A stretch of 52,929 bases of DNA from Neisseriaceae bacterium (lineage in GTDB: Bacteria > Pseudomonadota > Gammaproteobacteria > Burkholderiales > UBA11063): assembly GCA_003962895.1 (NCBI GenBank), contig RXKI01000042.1, positions 1-52,929 of the forward strand. Reading direction: 5' to 3'. The notes under the pieces were generated by a model. It was not told the DNA's origin, made no database searches, and saw only the letters and a program-made list of their open reading frames with translations. This document shows positions 8,020 to 17,188 of this stretch, in pieces. Each line of letters begins with the position of its first letter. The stretch's first letter is position 1. Made by a program: the position numbers and the translations under genes.

Positions 8020-9774
8020 ATGCGTAGTTTTAAGAATTTTAGAGGAATCGTAGAAAACGAAAACATTCCTGCTCAAGTAGACAATCAAAAAGAGCAAGAA
8101 ATAGTAGCTAAAATAAATGCTATCGTAGATTCTTGGACTCAAGAATTAATCAGCTTGCTTTTGAAATCAAGTTCTGGCTCGGGTTCTGGGGCAAAAAGAG
8201 GTCTTTGGGATAGATTCAAAGGAACTGTGTCTAATCTTTGGCACGGAAGAGACGGAGAATCCAATCCTTATAAATGGGTAAACAAGTTTGGAGACAACCT
8301 TGGACAAAGAGAATCTTTTTCTTTAGAACAATACAAAAATCTAAAAGAAACTTGCGATATTTTAGAACATCAAATCAATGAAGATGTAGAAAATTTAAGA
8401 ATATTCCAATTAATTAAAAGTGCTGCTGCAAAATTAAAACAAGATTTACACACAGCACTTGTAAGCAAGCCTGAAATAAGCAATTCAGGAAATGCAACTA
8501 TAGCACCTGTTGCGGCTGATTCTAGACCCAAAAATCCAAGCCCAGTAGCTGCGGAACCTTTAAAACAAACAGTAGCAGGCTCTAAAAGCTCTCCAGAGAG
8601 CGAAATAGAGCCTGAAATCTATCAAAGACACAAACATCTTCCACCTGAGTCTAATTTGGCACAGGCAACAACACAGCCAGCTAAAGAAGCTCCAGAAGAA
8701 AAAGTTCCAGAAAAGAAAGAAGAACCTTCTCAAGTGTCTTCTCAACAACAAAAAGTTGATTTTTACACAAATCCTCCAACATCTGGGTTGGCTTGGGAAA
8801 ACCTTAATGCTTCTCATATAGAAAAATGGAACAAATATGGAGGCGGAACAGGCAATAATATTGGAGGGGATTGTTTTAAATTTACAAAAGGGACTCCAAT
8901 TACAAAATTGCCTTATATTTTGAGAATTGGAGACCCAAGAATTGAAATTATTCGTTCCCAAAAATTAGATGGACCTATGAGCTTTAATCAAAGATTTTTA
9001 GACAAAGAAGAATTAGCTGCTAACAGGAAATTAGCTAGTACGCCAGATTTTAACCCAGAAAAGCACTGCACTAAGAAAAATGCAGCAATTTGGAATTCTT
9101 TAATTAGAAACAAAAGAATTGAAGGAGAAGAAAATTTCGGACCTCCAATTAAAGACGAACAGGATTTGAGAAATAGAGTAGAAATTATCAAACAAAATAT
9201 GGCAAAAGAGCCAAGAGATAGTGCTGCTACTCAGCCATTCAATCCGCCAGATTCAATTGAACCTACAACTCCTACTATAGCTCCCTCTTTAACTGCTACA
9301 AAAGAGGATAGAAAGAAAAATAAAGAAGAAGCTACTAAAGTAGCCCCTTCTACAGAAACTTTGACTCCAAAAAGAGGGAGAGGAAGACCAAAGAAGAAAG
9401 TCGAAGTTCCTTCTTGGTTGAAAGACAGTCAAGAAGAACCTAAAGACATGGAAGAGCCGCACGTTCCACATATTTCTCCAATCCCTGATGAAAAGTCTGG
9501 GACTGGGACTGGGAAAGAGGAACCAGAAAAAGATATTGAAACAGCTAGACAAGAAGCAGAAGAGGCTTTAAAGGGTGGTTCTCCAAAAGTATTTAAAAAA
9601 TATTTTACAAAAGTCGAAGAAGCAGAAACAGTAAAAGATTTAGAAAAATTAAAATCAGCAATTCTTCATATGAAGAAGCTGGAAAACGATGATTCGGAAG
9701 GCGATCTAGAAGAGTTGCCAGAATGGACGTTAAAAGATACCAAAGAATTGTTTAGAAGAAAATATTTAAAATAA
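8020..9774 (+). CDS. Long Pro/Glu-rich protein with AT-hook; candidate head-packaged protein
   Basis: 584 residues, ATG 8020 with AAGGAG upstream. The N-terminus MRSFKNFRGIVE fits the spaced motif F-x2-F-x2-I-x-E shared with three other proteins here, a possible capsid-targeting peptide. Residues about 50-60 are a Ser/Gly linker, followed by a helical region. A long disordered Pro/Glu/Lys part surrounds a central folded segment (about 250-400). Near residue 450 lies KRGRGRPKKK, a textbook AT-hook that binds the minor groove of A+T-rich DNA. The C-terminus is acidic and helical. A DNA-associated virion or core role is inferred. Confidence 0.65.
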   Translation: MRSFKNFRGIVENENIPAQVDNQKEQEIVAKINAIVDSWTQELISLLLKSSSGSGSGAKRGLWDRFKGTVSNLWHGRDGESNPYKWVNKFGDNLGQRESFSLEQYKNLKETCDILEHQINEDVENLRIFQLIKSAAAKLKQDLHTALVSKPEISNSGNATIAPVAADSRPKNPSPVAAEPLKQTVAGSKSSPESEIEPEIYQRHKHLPPESNLAQATTQPAKEAPEEKVPEKKEEPSQVSSQQQKVDFYTNPPTSGLAWENLNASHIEKWNKYGGGTGNNIGGDCFKFTKGTPITKLPYILRIGDPRIEIIRSQKLDGPMSFNQRFLDKEELAANRKLASTPDFNPEKHCTKKNAAIWNSLIRNKRIEGEENFGPPIKDEQDLRNRVEIIKQNMAKEPRDSAATQPFNPPDSIEPTTPTIAPSLTATKEDRKKNKEEATKVAPSTETLTPKRGRGRPKKKVEVPSWLKDSQEEPKDMEEPHVPHISPIPDEKSGTGTGKEEPEKDIETARQEAEEALKGGSPKVFKKYFTKVEEAETVKDLEKLKSAILHMKKLENDDSEGDLEELPEWTLKDTKELFRRKYLK

Positions 9775-10191
9775 TTATTTTCTTATCATTTTTTGTCTAA
9801 TCTCTTTAGCTTGATTTGATAAATTCTCCATTATATCGGGATCGATATATGGAGAATTATTTTTATTTTGAATATCCACTGGAATAATGTTTACTTGTTG
9901 TTCTGGTGGGGCTTTTTTTACTTCCGTGAGAATTTCTTCATACTTCTCATCTTTTTGATCTATAACCTGCTCTTCTAATACAGCAACGACATGATTAATT
10001 GAAAAGAAACTTAAACAATTAGTCATAGGATGACGAAGCCAAACTCCATCTTCATTAATTTCATCTACAATGCCAACAAAAAAATCAGCAAATTGATTGT
10101 CTGTGAAATTCCCCTTTGCTACAGAGGTTGTCAAAACAGAACAAACTTTGTTTGTTAGTTGTTGAAGTTTTTTTATTGTGGTTAGTTTCAT
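9775..10191 (-). CDS. Hypothetical protein
   Basis: 138 residues. The start ATG 10191 overlaps the stop of the upstream minus gene (ATGA), so the two are coupled. Residues about 30-75 look like a small strongly bent beta barrel (FFVGIVDEINEDGVWLRHP ... FSINHVVAVLEE), reminiscent of Sm-like or OB-like folds. The rest is a charged, probably disordered tail ending in a basic helix. No family can be named. It ends directly against the convergent AT-hook gene, one base after its stop. Confidence 0.6.
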   Translation of the reverse strand: MKLTTIKKLQQLTNKVCSVLTTSVAKGNFTDNQFADFFVGIVDEINEDGVWLRHPMTNCLSFFSINHVVAVLEEQVIDQKDEKYEEILTEVKKAPPEQQVNIIPVDIQNKNNSPYIDPDIMENLSNQAKEIRQKMIRK

Positions 10192-10589
10192 GTCAAAGAT
10201 TCCAGAAGAGTTTCTATTTTTTTTAATTCAACAAAATGAATTATATTAAAGGAGTTGCCTTTGTAACTAACTTTTTGCAATTGGCTAAAAATAAATTTTC
10301 CTTTTCCGCCATCTTCTTCATCTAGGAGAATTTCCGATCCTGGCAATGCTTCTGCTTTTTGTTGTAAATTTATTTCATAGCCTTCTTCAATTCTTTTTAT
10401 CTCTTTTTCTTCTCCTTCATTTGACAAAATATATTTACAAAAAACCTCTTTTGCTGGCTCTGACGTATTTCCTCTTGAAAAAACTACAGGGACAGAGAAT
10501 CCTTCTACAGTTATCTTTTCTCCATTGTTTAAACTATATCTTTGCTCTTTGGTAAGATATACAGAGTGTTCTATTGTAAGCGTTGCCAT
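10188..10589 (-). CDS. Hypothetical protein
   Basis: 133 residues, ATG 10589, preceded by an AAAGGC sequence. Mostly predicted beta strands with acidic loops (ILLDEEDGGKGKFIF), and an N-terminal segment MATLTIEHSVYLTKEQRYSL. It is the first gene of a two-gene minus-strand unit with the 138-residue protein, joined by a 4-base overlap. It faces a divergent secreted-protease gene across a 59-base gap that must hold both promoters. The function is unknown. Confidence 0.6.
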   Translation of the reverse strand: MATLTIEHSVYLTKEQRYSLNNGEKITVEGFSVPVVFSRGNTSEPAKEVFCKYILSNEGEEKEIKRIEEGYEINLQQKAEALPGSEILLDEEDGGKGKFIFSQLQKVSYKGNSFNIIHFVELKKIETLLESLT

Positions 10590-10648
10590 TTTTAATTGCC
10601 TTTTGAATATATAATTAAGAAGGATCGGGTTTGTGCTAAAGGAGTAGC

Positions 10649-11497
10649 ATGTTCAAAACATTAAGTTTTGTTTTAGTATATTTTAGTTTTTTTTGTAGTA
10701 TAATTCAAGCTAATGATTTTGAGTTATCAAAAGATTTAAATTGTTCTTTTCCCAATGCGGAAAGATCAAAAGATTATATCAAATATCTTTCTGTGTCTTT
10801 AAAAATAGTATGTGCAAACCAAGACGGGAGTTACGGCACTGGCTCTGGGACAATTATTTATTACGATGCCAATAAGAAATTAGCTTATGTAGCTTCATGT
10901 GGTCATCTTTGGAACTCTGGCGTTTTTCCTGTTGGAAAGTGCAAAGAAATGGATTGTTCTGTTATAGCTTTTTACCAAAATGACAAAAAGCTGGAATCTC
11001 CAAAAAAGTATCCAGCAAAAGTTATATTTTATAGTAATGTAAGAGGACAAGACACTTCTCTTCTTACATTTTCTCCAGACTGGGTTCCTAAATACATGCC
11101 AATTGCCCCTATTGACTATGAACTCAAAAAAGGAAAAGAATATAATTCTCTTGGTTGCGATGCAGGATCAGAGGTGGCTCGTTATAAAGTAATCTATATG
11201 TATAAAAATGATTATAAAGATTTAATTACACAAGAAAACAGCCCTAGACCTGGACGTTCTGGTGGTGGTTTATTTGATGAAAAATTTTATATCGGTACTT
11301 GTTGGGGAACAAGTCACGAAGATGGAAGTGGAGAAGGGCTTTTCACTTCTCTAGAAATAATTCACAATTTTTGGGAAAAGCAAAAAGATTATAAATTTTT
11401 ACTTAACATAAAAAAATTAAGTTCTTTAAAAATAATAGACAGAAACAATTCTCAAAAATCATATGAAGAAAATTATATCTTTTCTCCATCAAACTAA
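10649..11497 (+). CDS. Secreted trypsin-like serine protease
   Basis: 282 residues with an N-terminal signal peptide (hydrophobic residues 4-19, likely cut after IIQA). The chymotrypsin/HtrA fold triad is readable: His86 in ASCGHLW, Asp135 in RGQDTSLL, and Ser204 in PGRSGGGLF with the oxyanion glycines. The segment TGSGTIIYYD before the His matches the usual first barrel. No PDZ domain is present. It would act in the periplasm or outside the cell, perhaps on envelope proteins or during lysis. Several Cys residues suggest disulfides. AAAGGAG lies just upstream of the ATG. Confidence 0.82.
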   Translation: MFKTLSFVLVYFSFFCSIIQANDFELSKDLNCSFPNAERSKDYIKYLSVSLKIVCANQDGSYGTGSGTIIYYDANKKLAYVASCGHLWNSGVFPVGKCKEMDCSVIAFYQNDKKLESPKKYPAKVIFYSNVRGQDTSLLTFSPDWVPKYMPIAPIDYELKKGKEYNSLGCDAGSEVARYKVIYMYKNDYKDLITQENSPRPGRSGGGLFDEKFYIGTCWGTSHEDGSGEGLFTSLEIIHNFWEKQKDYKFLLNIKKLSSLKIIDRNNSQKSYEENYIFSPSN

Positions 11498-12247
11498 ATT
11501 AAAAAAAGGACATATGTTTTTGTAATCACATCGATAACATGCATCTGTGACATTCCCTTGGGCATTATCAGGATGCGTGTTTTCGATGTTTTCATAAATG
11601 TTGTGAAGTTCTTCTTCTGCTTTAACTAAATCTTCTTCAGAAAATTTAGTAGAAATCAATTCTGCCCCTTCAAAGAAATATAAAGCTGTGTGAATGTTTT
11701 CAGCTTTTGCTCCAAAATGTTTTTGGACAACTCTTGCATAAACTTTTAATTGTAAGTCATCTTTTATTGTATTTTTTGTTTTTCTAAAAATCCCTTTTTT
11801 AGTTGTTTTGTAATCTAAGATAAAATATTTATCTCCTTTTATTATAAGCCTATCAATAAAACCAGTTATGTATTGTTGTTTTGGAGGACATAAATCATAA
11901 TGAAACTTCCATTCAATTTCTCCTGAGTATCCTATCTTATCACTTAAATTTTTAACTTGTCTAACATGATTTGGAAGTTTTTTGCTGTGTTCTTGAGATA
12001 AAATTGGTTTTATTTTATTATATTCATAAGGAATGACACCTGTTAAAATATCTTTTGTAATGTCGTTGACATCTCTTTCGCCTTTATTTCTTACATATTC
12101 TTCTGCTATCTTATGAATTACTTTTCCATAAGTAAAATAATCCTTTTCAATTTTAACAGGAACTTTTAAATGATATTTATACTTATATTGTTGTTCACAT
12201 GTTTGCCAAGTTTGACTTCTAGATACGGAAATATGTTCGATTAACAT
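11489..12247 (-). CDS. PD-(D/E)XK nuclease, RecB/Cas4-like with Cys cluster
   Basis: 252 residues. The order of motifs is SRSQTWQTCEQQYKYKY at the N-terminus, GKVIHKIAEEY, then the nuclease core GFIDRLI and FILDYKTTKKG (Asp, then D-x-K), and a helix QLKVYARVV. This is the RecB-family exonuclease pattern. Cys17 with a C-terminal C-x2-C-x5-C (CYRCDYKNIC) gives the four ligands that bind an iron-sulfur cluster in Cas4 and AddB. It probably trims or resects DNA ends in replication or recombination. It diverges from the primase gene across 64 bases and overlaps the protease stop by 9 bases. Confidence 0.85.
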   Translation of the reverse strand: MLIEHISVSRSQTWQTCEQQYKYKYHLKVPVKIEKDYFTYGKVIHKIAEEYVRNKGERDVNDITKDILTGVIPYEYNKIKPILSQEHSKKLPNHVRQVKNLSDKIGYSGEIEWKFHYDLCPPKQQYITGFIDRLIIKGDKYFILDYKTTKKGIFRKTKNTIKDDLQLKVYARVVQKHFGAKAENIHTALYFFEGAELISTKFSEEDLVKAEEELHNIYENIENTHPDNAQGNVTDACYRCDYKNICPFFNLV

Positions 12248-12267
12248 TTGAATCTTTCTAAAATTTT

Positions 12268-12285
12268 GCTATCATTGATGATAGC
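12268..12285. promoter_or_regulatory. Palindrome between divergent nuclease and primase genes
   Basis: GCTATCA TTGA TGATAGC forms a perfect 7-bp inverted repeat in the 64-base gap between the minus-strand nuclease start (12247) and the primase ATG (12312). There is no U-run on either side, so it is not an ordinary terminator. An operator for both promoters is a reasonable guess. Confidence 0.4.
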
Positions 12286-12311
12286 TCCAATAAATAAAAA
12301 AGGAAGAAATA

Positions 12312-13388
12312 ATGTCAATAAATTTTGATAAATTTAAAAAATGGGCAATTTCTAGATTTGGGCAAGACAACGTACAAATAAAATCAAAAGAAATATGCAT
12401 AAATTCTATTTTTGATAAAAACGACACATCATTCAAGATGTGGTGTAACCCTTCAGGTGGCAAAAAGAAAAGAAAGTTTGGAGTTTTCCATTGTTTTAAA
12501 ACAGATAAAAAAGGAAGTTTGGTAAAACTTGTTCAAATTGTAGATTCTTGCGACAGAAATGATGCTTTAGAAGCATTAGACGGAAGAACTTCAATTTATG
12601 AATTAGAAAAACAATTAGAAGAGCTACTCGAAAAGAGTGAAAAAGAGTTATTTCCAGAAGAAATAAAAGAAAAGCCTTTATTTACATTGCCAGAAAATTG
12701 CTATTTAATCTCTGATCTTCCAAAAGAGAATTGGTGGAGAAGAAAATGTGAAGAATATTTGGCTGGAAGAAAGATACCAATTGATGGGCTATACATTTGT
12801 AATGATGGCAAATATAAAGCAAGAATTATAATTCCTTATTATGACAAAAACGGAAAACTTATTTATTGGAATGGCAGACATCTTGGCAAATCAAAATGTA
12901 AGTATCTTGGACCTCCCAAAGAGATAGGAGTTGGGAAAGAAGATGTGGTATATATGGCAGGAAAATGGCCAGCAAAAGGAGAAACTGTTTATATCTGCGA
13001 GGGTGAGTTCAATGCTATGACTTTAAAGCAAGCAGAATTCAATGCTGTTGCTTGCGGTGGGAAAAATATGGGAGAAAAACAAGCTCTTTTGTTGGCAGAT
13101 TATAAAGTAGTTTTGTGCTTAGATAGAGATAAAGCTGGAAAGGCTGGTAGTGAGAAAATGACTTCTATATTAACTAATTTAGGAGCATTAGCCAAATCAA
13201 GAGGAAATGAAGAGAAGATTATGTTTGTGGTTCCTCCTGCTGGCTATAACGATTGGAACGAATTCTTAGTTGAAAAAAATGCAATAATGTTACATCATTA
13301 TATAATGAAAAATAAAAGAGCAATAGATCATAGTGGTCCATATGGAACCAGTAGCGATGTTTTAAAATTTAGCGACATTTGGCTTTAG
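12312..13388 (+). CDS. DnaG/gp61-type DNA primase with TOPRIM domain
   Basis: 358 residues. The N-terminal part has an imperfect zinc-ribbon-like segment (FKMWCNPSGG ... FGVFHCF), then a linker helix. The catalytic part has a strand-rich segment (ARIIIPYYDKNGK) and the TOPRIM motifs VYICEGEFNAMT with its Glu, and VVLCLDRDKAG with D-x-D. The size and order match T4 gp61 and phage DnaG-like primases, which make RNA primers for the lagging strand with a gp41-type helicase. No helicase is in this window. GGAAG precedes the ATG. The stop overlaps a convergent gene by 4 bases. Confidence 0.88.
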   Translation: MSINFDKFKKWAISRFGQDNVQIKSKEICINSIFDKNDTSFKMWCNPSGGKKKRKFGVFHCFKTDKKGSLVKLVQIVDSCDRNDALEALDGRTSIYELEKQLEELLEKSEKELFPEEIKEKPLFTLPENCYLISDLPKENWWRRKCEEYLAGRKIPIDGLYICNDGKYKARIIIPYYDKNGKLIYWNGRHLGKSKCKYLGPPKEIGVGKEDVVYMAGKWPAKGETVYICEGEFNAMTLKQAEFNAVACGGKNMGEKQALLLADYKVVLCLDRDKAGKAGSEKMTSILTNLGALAKSRGNEEKIMFVVPPAGYNDWNEFLVEKNAIMLHHYIMKNKRAIDHSGPYGTSSDVLKFSDIWL

Positions 13389-13897
13389 ACTCCACCATCT
13401 TGTAGAGAAAGATGAATTCTAGTGTTAAAAATATCACCAGCATTAAAAGAAAATGGATTAGAAAAAGTTGCAGTAGCAAGTAAAATTCCAGTGTCATCGC
13501 TTTTGTTTGTAATAAACATAGTTGCTACAGGACCATAACCAGTTTCTACTGAGGCGGAGAATGTCAAGATTTGGCTAGTCGCTACATAGACATTATTTAA
13601 TAAATCTATTGTAAAACCTCCATTTGAGCTAACAGATTGTCTTACATATCCATTTCCTACAGGCTCATCTACCAAATCAGACATTAAATCTTCTACTGTT
13701 ACAGTAGTTCTGTTGTCTAACCCGATATAATATTGTTCAGGAGGATATGATCCATCATTGTCAAATCCACAAGACAAAAGAAATAATTCGCCCCCAGCAT
13801 GAAACGTATTTCTTATGTTTTCTTCTCTCCACAGAACTTTTCCATCTCGGATTTGTTCTGCTTCTACAATTTTCATTAGACCATGCCATTTTTTCAT
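13385..13897 (-). CDS. Virion structural protein (tail or baseplate-type)
   Basis: 170 residues. The pattern RNTFHAGGELFLLSCGF, then YYIGLDNRTTVT, then EPVGNGYVRQSV is common in phage structural proteins that form beta sandwiches on virions. The C-terminal half alternates strands (ILTFSASVET, ILLATATFSNPF) and ends in HLSLQDGGV. I recognise the general type but not its exact position in the particle. It is the last gene of a minus-strand run that begins with the terminase, so it is probably expressed late. Confidence 0.62.
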   Translation of the reverse strand: MKKWHGLMKIVEAEQIRDGKVLWREENIRNTFHAGGELFLLSCGFDNDGSYPPEQYYIGLDNRTTVTVEDLMSDLVDEPVGNGYVRQSVSSNGGFTIDLLNNVYVATSQILTFSASVETGYGPVATMFITNKSDDTGILLATATFSNPFSFNAGDIFNTRIHLSLQDGGV

Positions 13898-13901
13898 TTT
13901 T

Positions 13902-14237
13902 TTATCCTAAGTATTGAAACTCCCCATCATCTTCATCTTTTTTATCTTCTTGACTAAAATTGCTTTTATCTTGAAGGTTCTTCAATTTTAATTGCTCTGC
14001 TTCTATCATTTCATCAATAGATGACAAAACATCCATTGACCCATATAATTTTTTCTTTACTTTGTTTTTTCTATCTTGCAAAGATTTTTCTCTGTTTTCT
14101 CTAGATTTTTCTATTTTTTCTATTTTAGATAAAGCTAATTTAACATGATATTTGACATCATTGAAAGAAAAATCAGAAGGCATGTTTGACAAAACCTTTT
14201 TAAGCAAGTCTTTTATTTCTTTTGAATTATTTTTCAT
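13902..14237 (-). CDS. Small coiled-coil hypothetical protein
   Basis: 111 residues from ATG 14237; a TTG at 14246 is also in frame. The start overlaps the stop of the upstream gene by 11 bases. Residues about 15-75 are strongly charged helix (KIEKIEKSRENREKSLQDRK), probably coiled coil, and the tail is acidic (KKDEDDGEFQYLG). No family is recognised. It lies between a virion protein and the 306-residue protein beside the terminase. A packaging or assembly role is possible by position only. Confidence 0.6.
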   Translation of the reverse strand: MKNNSKEIKDLLKKVLSNMPSDFSFNDVKYHVKLALSKIEKIEKSRENREKSLQDRKNKVKKKLYGSMDVLSSIDEMIEAEQLKLKNLQDKSNFSQEDKKDEDDGEFQYLG

Positions 14238-15147
14238 TCTTTTCAATCCATGTTATAGGCAAATCTTCTATTGAAATAAATCCAGAATTGTTTTCAATCA
14301 AATATTTGGATTCTGTTTTTATCTTCCAAATATTATTTCCTTCTTTTGGGGTAGTAGAAAAATCAAAGTAATTTGGAATGCAGGTTTTAAATCCAAGTGA
14401 CAATTCTTTCTTTTTATTTAGAAGAAAATCATCCTCATCTGATTCAAAATAAAGAGTCAAAAACTTTGTTGTATTATTAGATGAAATCTCTTCCAAGAAA
14501 AAATCTATTTTTTCATGCAATTTAGAAGAAATCTCATTCCTTGAAACATTTTTGATTAAATATTTTGAAGTTCTCAAGTCTACTGTGAATTCTAAAAATT
14601 CTCCGATTGAAACATTAACTTCATTTAAAGCAAAATCATCTGATTCTAAAGCATCTATTCTAACAGAATGCCTTTCAAAATTAAACTTTTCAATGCATTC
14701 TGAAAGTTTGTTTTTAAATTTGAGTAAAGTTAATTCAGACTCTTTAAGAAAAGATTGTAAAGCAAGGTCTATCTGTTCTGGAACGATTTCATCTCTATAA
14801 AGATTCATTTCATATTGAATCATTAAAGATTCTAATTTAAAATATTCTTTTTTATTGATGTTTTTATTTCTCGCCCAAGATGAAAAGAATTGCCTTACTT
14901 TTTTCATTTTCTTTGGATTCAAAGATTTTACTGCAATTTCAAATTCTATAATTAATGGAAATTTAATTCTTTTTAAAAAAGAAGAAGCCTCAAATAAATT
15001 TATTGAATTTTTTTTAACTTCTAAAATTTCAGAACTAGGTTTTAAAATCAAAGAAGACAAATCTGCCTTTAATTTTTCTGAAAAAGTCTGTGTGGAGATT
15101 AAAATTTGTTTCTCCGACTTTGTTTTTAAGTAATCTTTTAAAGACAT
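14227..15147 (-). CDS. Hypothetical protein adjacent to terminase
   Basis: 306 residues, ATG 15147 with AAAAG upstream. The N-terminal two thirds are mostly helical with Lys/Glu/Ser-rich surfaces; the C-terminal third has strands (FLTLYFESDEDDF, ELSLGFKTCIPNYF). There is no catalytic motif, signal or membrane segment. It is 80 bases downstream of the large terminase stop on the same strand. In T4 the neighbours of gp17 include neck and tail genes, so a structural or neck role is a reasonable guess, but no homolog is recognised. Confidence 0.6.
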   Translation of the reverse strand: MSLKDYLKTKSEKQILISTQTFSEKLKADLSSLILKPSSEILEVKKNSINLFEASSFLKRIKFPLIIEFEIAVKSLNPKKMKKVRQFFSSWARNKNINKKEYFKLESLMIQYEMNLYRDEIVPEQIDLALQSFLKESELTLLKFKNKLSECIEKFNFERHSVRIDALESDDFALNEVNVSIGEFLEFTVDLRTSKYLIKNVSRNEISSKLHEKIDFFLEEISSNNTTKFLTLYFESDEDDFLLNKKKELSLGFKTCIPNYFDFSTTPKEGNNIWKIKTESKYLIENNSGFISIEDLPITWIEKNEK

Positions 15148-15226
15148 TGATACTCTTTTCCCCTAAACAAATTGAAAGCAATTCACGATATATTACAGTA
15201 AGTTGATAAATAAATAACCAAGAAAA

Positions 15227-17044
15227 CTACCATCCGAACTCACGGAGCAATTTATCTTTCTTTCTATATTTCGACAAAAATTCATTATTGTATTCATCAT
15301 CTTTAGCTAAATAATCTATACTATTTGCATGAGCAAGAAGATCATCTTCTTTTCCTTCCAATAATTCTCTTTTTATTTCCTCATACACTTGAGCATTGAG
15401 CATTGTAAGATTTTCTTTAGGACCGTCTGAACCTAGAGGAATATCTCTATTTAATGTATCTCTTGTGTATAAAGCAAGGCAAAGAGCTAAAATTGCATCG
15501 TCATGCTTTCCTTTTTGAGCCTCAGCTCTTTTTCTTACTTTGTTGTATTGAAAAGTTTCTAATTCTAAAACAAATCTCAAAGAATTAATCCTCACAGTTT
15601 TGTTTATAAGTCTATTTTGAAGTGTTTCCAAGTAAAGAGGTCTATTTGTCATGCCCATTTTAATTCCAGGTTTTGGATTTATAGCTTTACCAGTAGAATC
15701 GTAATAAAGATTTTCATAAAAAAGAGTATGTTGTAAATTAGAAATTACCGCACCGCCTGGACCCATGTTTTCAACAACCAAGAGAGCGTTATTGTAAAAA
15801 ACGCCAACTTGATTAAGGACTTGTGCAAATTCATGTGGAACTATTGTATTTGAATAAAATTCAGCAACTTGTTCTAAAGAATTCACATCTATGACCTGAA
15901 AACAAGAATTATCATTGTTTTCTCCTTGTCCTTCGGCAGCGTCAGCACCGATTATGTATTCTCTTCCTTCTCTAGGCTCTTTCCATATCCACAAAGCACC
16001 TTTTTCAGAATGTTCAGATTCTATTTGAGAAACTCTACCAATGGTGTTTGCCCATTTTGGAAAAAGTTTTCTACTTGGAATATTATGTTTAGTTTCTTCA
16101 GAAAGATTGACAATTATATTTCTAGAAAAATAAGTTTCTCCAGAGCCAAGAAATTCTCTCAAAACTTCTTGTGCAAAACCTCTTTCCCCTAATTGAGATT
16201 TTTGTTCTTCCGCCCATTCTTCGGTATAATCTGGGTGTTCCCAATAATCCAAATCAATAACATTAAATCTATTTCCTTTTTCTTGAGCTTTGTGATATGT
16301 TTCTTCATACCAGTTTCCAGTACCGTTAACCGTCGAAATAACGGCACAACTTCCCCCTGTTGACAAAATTGGCCACATGGCTTTCCAATGCTTGTCCATG
16401 TCTACAATAAACGCTGCTTCGTCAAGGATCAAGAATGTAACAGATTTACCACGAGCAGCTTCAGGCGAGTAAAATTTTAATGCAGAACCTGTGTCGGTGA
16501 ACATTTTTAAGTGATCGTTCCATTTTGCGTCTTTTATAGGACGCAGCCAACTAGGTAAATTTTCACAAGCTCTGTCGACTATCAGCCCAATATCCGTTGC
16601 TTCACGATCTGTTTTAGAAAGCAACATGATTTGCTGATCGTTTTGAAACATACATTTCCAAAGACCCCATAACAAAGAAACGGTAGTAATACCCCCTTGT
16701 CGGAATTTAGAAATGATATTAAATCTATTCTTTTCATAATTTTTTATAACTGTTCTTTGATAATTAAAAAGAACAAAAGGAATCAATCCTCTCATCGGGT
16801 GAAGAATTTTTACATATTTGTGGCAAAAATAAAAAAAACTATTTGCACACTTTACAATTTCTGCTCTTTGTCTATTTGGACTGTAGAGTTCTACTTGTTC
16901 CATAGATTCTTCAAAATCTATTTCAAGTTCATATTTGTCAAAGCTAAAGAATTTTGGGTCATATTCAAATCTTCCCAACTTTTTGTTGAAAAAACCTCCA
17001 TCCAAATAATGTTGCTTCAAGAATTCTTTTCTTTCATCAGTCAT
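15227..17044 (-). CDS. Terminase large subunit (T4 gp17-like)
   Basis: 605 residues, the size of T4 gp17. The packaging ATPase domain has Walker A SKFRQGGITT at residues 112-121, in the form with Gly-Gly-Ile-Thr-Thr, and Walker B VTFLILDEAAF with Asp208 and Glu209. The coupling segment VISTVNGTGNW follows. The C-terminal RNase H-like nuclease has IIGADAAEGQ, a further acidic segment LLVVENMGPGG, and KHDDAILALCLA near the end. It cuts concatemeric DNA and pumps it into the prohead through the portal encoded at 24023. No small terminase is evident nearby. Confidence 0.95.
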   Translation of the reverse strand: MTDERKEFLKQHYLDGGFFNKKLGRFEYDPKFFSFDKYELEIDFEESMEQVELYSPNRQRAEIVKCANSFFYFCHKYVKILHPMRGLIPFVLFNYQRTVIKNYEKNRFNIISKFRQGGITTVSLLWGLWKCMFQNDQQIMLLSKTDREATDIGLIVDRACENLPSWLRPIKDAKWNDHLKMFTDTGSALKFYSPEAARGKSVTFLILDEAAFIVDMDKHWKAMWPILSTGGSCAVISTVNGTGNWYEETYHKAQEKGNRFNVIDLDYWEHPDYTEEWAEEQKSQLGERGFAQEVLREFLGSGETYFSRNIIVNLSEETKHNIPSRKLFPKWANTIGRVSQIESEHSEKGALWIWKEPREGREYIIGADAAEGQGENNDNSCFQVIDVNSLEQVAEFYSNTIVPHEFAQVLNQVGVFYNNALLVVENMGPGGAVISNLQHTLFYENLYYDSTGKAINPKPGIKMGMTNRPLYLETLQNRLINKTVRINSLRFVLELETFQYNKVRKRAEAQKGKHDDAILALCLALYTRDTLNRDIPLGSDGPKENLTMLNAQVYEEIKRELLEGKEDDLLAHANSIDYLAKDDEYNNEFLSKYRKKDKLLREFGW

Positions 17045-17188
17045 AAAATATTTCCCTCTTAACTCTTCTAATATATTTTATATATTAATTTAATTTTTTT
17101 TTACCAAAAAACATAAAATTTTTCTTTTGTTTTTTATCAAGAACGTTTAGAATCAAGCGTCTTACTTTTAAAACACAAAGAGAAAAAA

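Noticed and set aside
8560..8961. Minus-strand frame rich in Phe and Cys inside the AT-hook protein gene
   Set aside because: It is antisense to a Lys/Glu/Pro-rich region and has no start site support.
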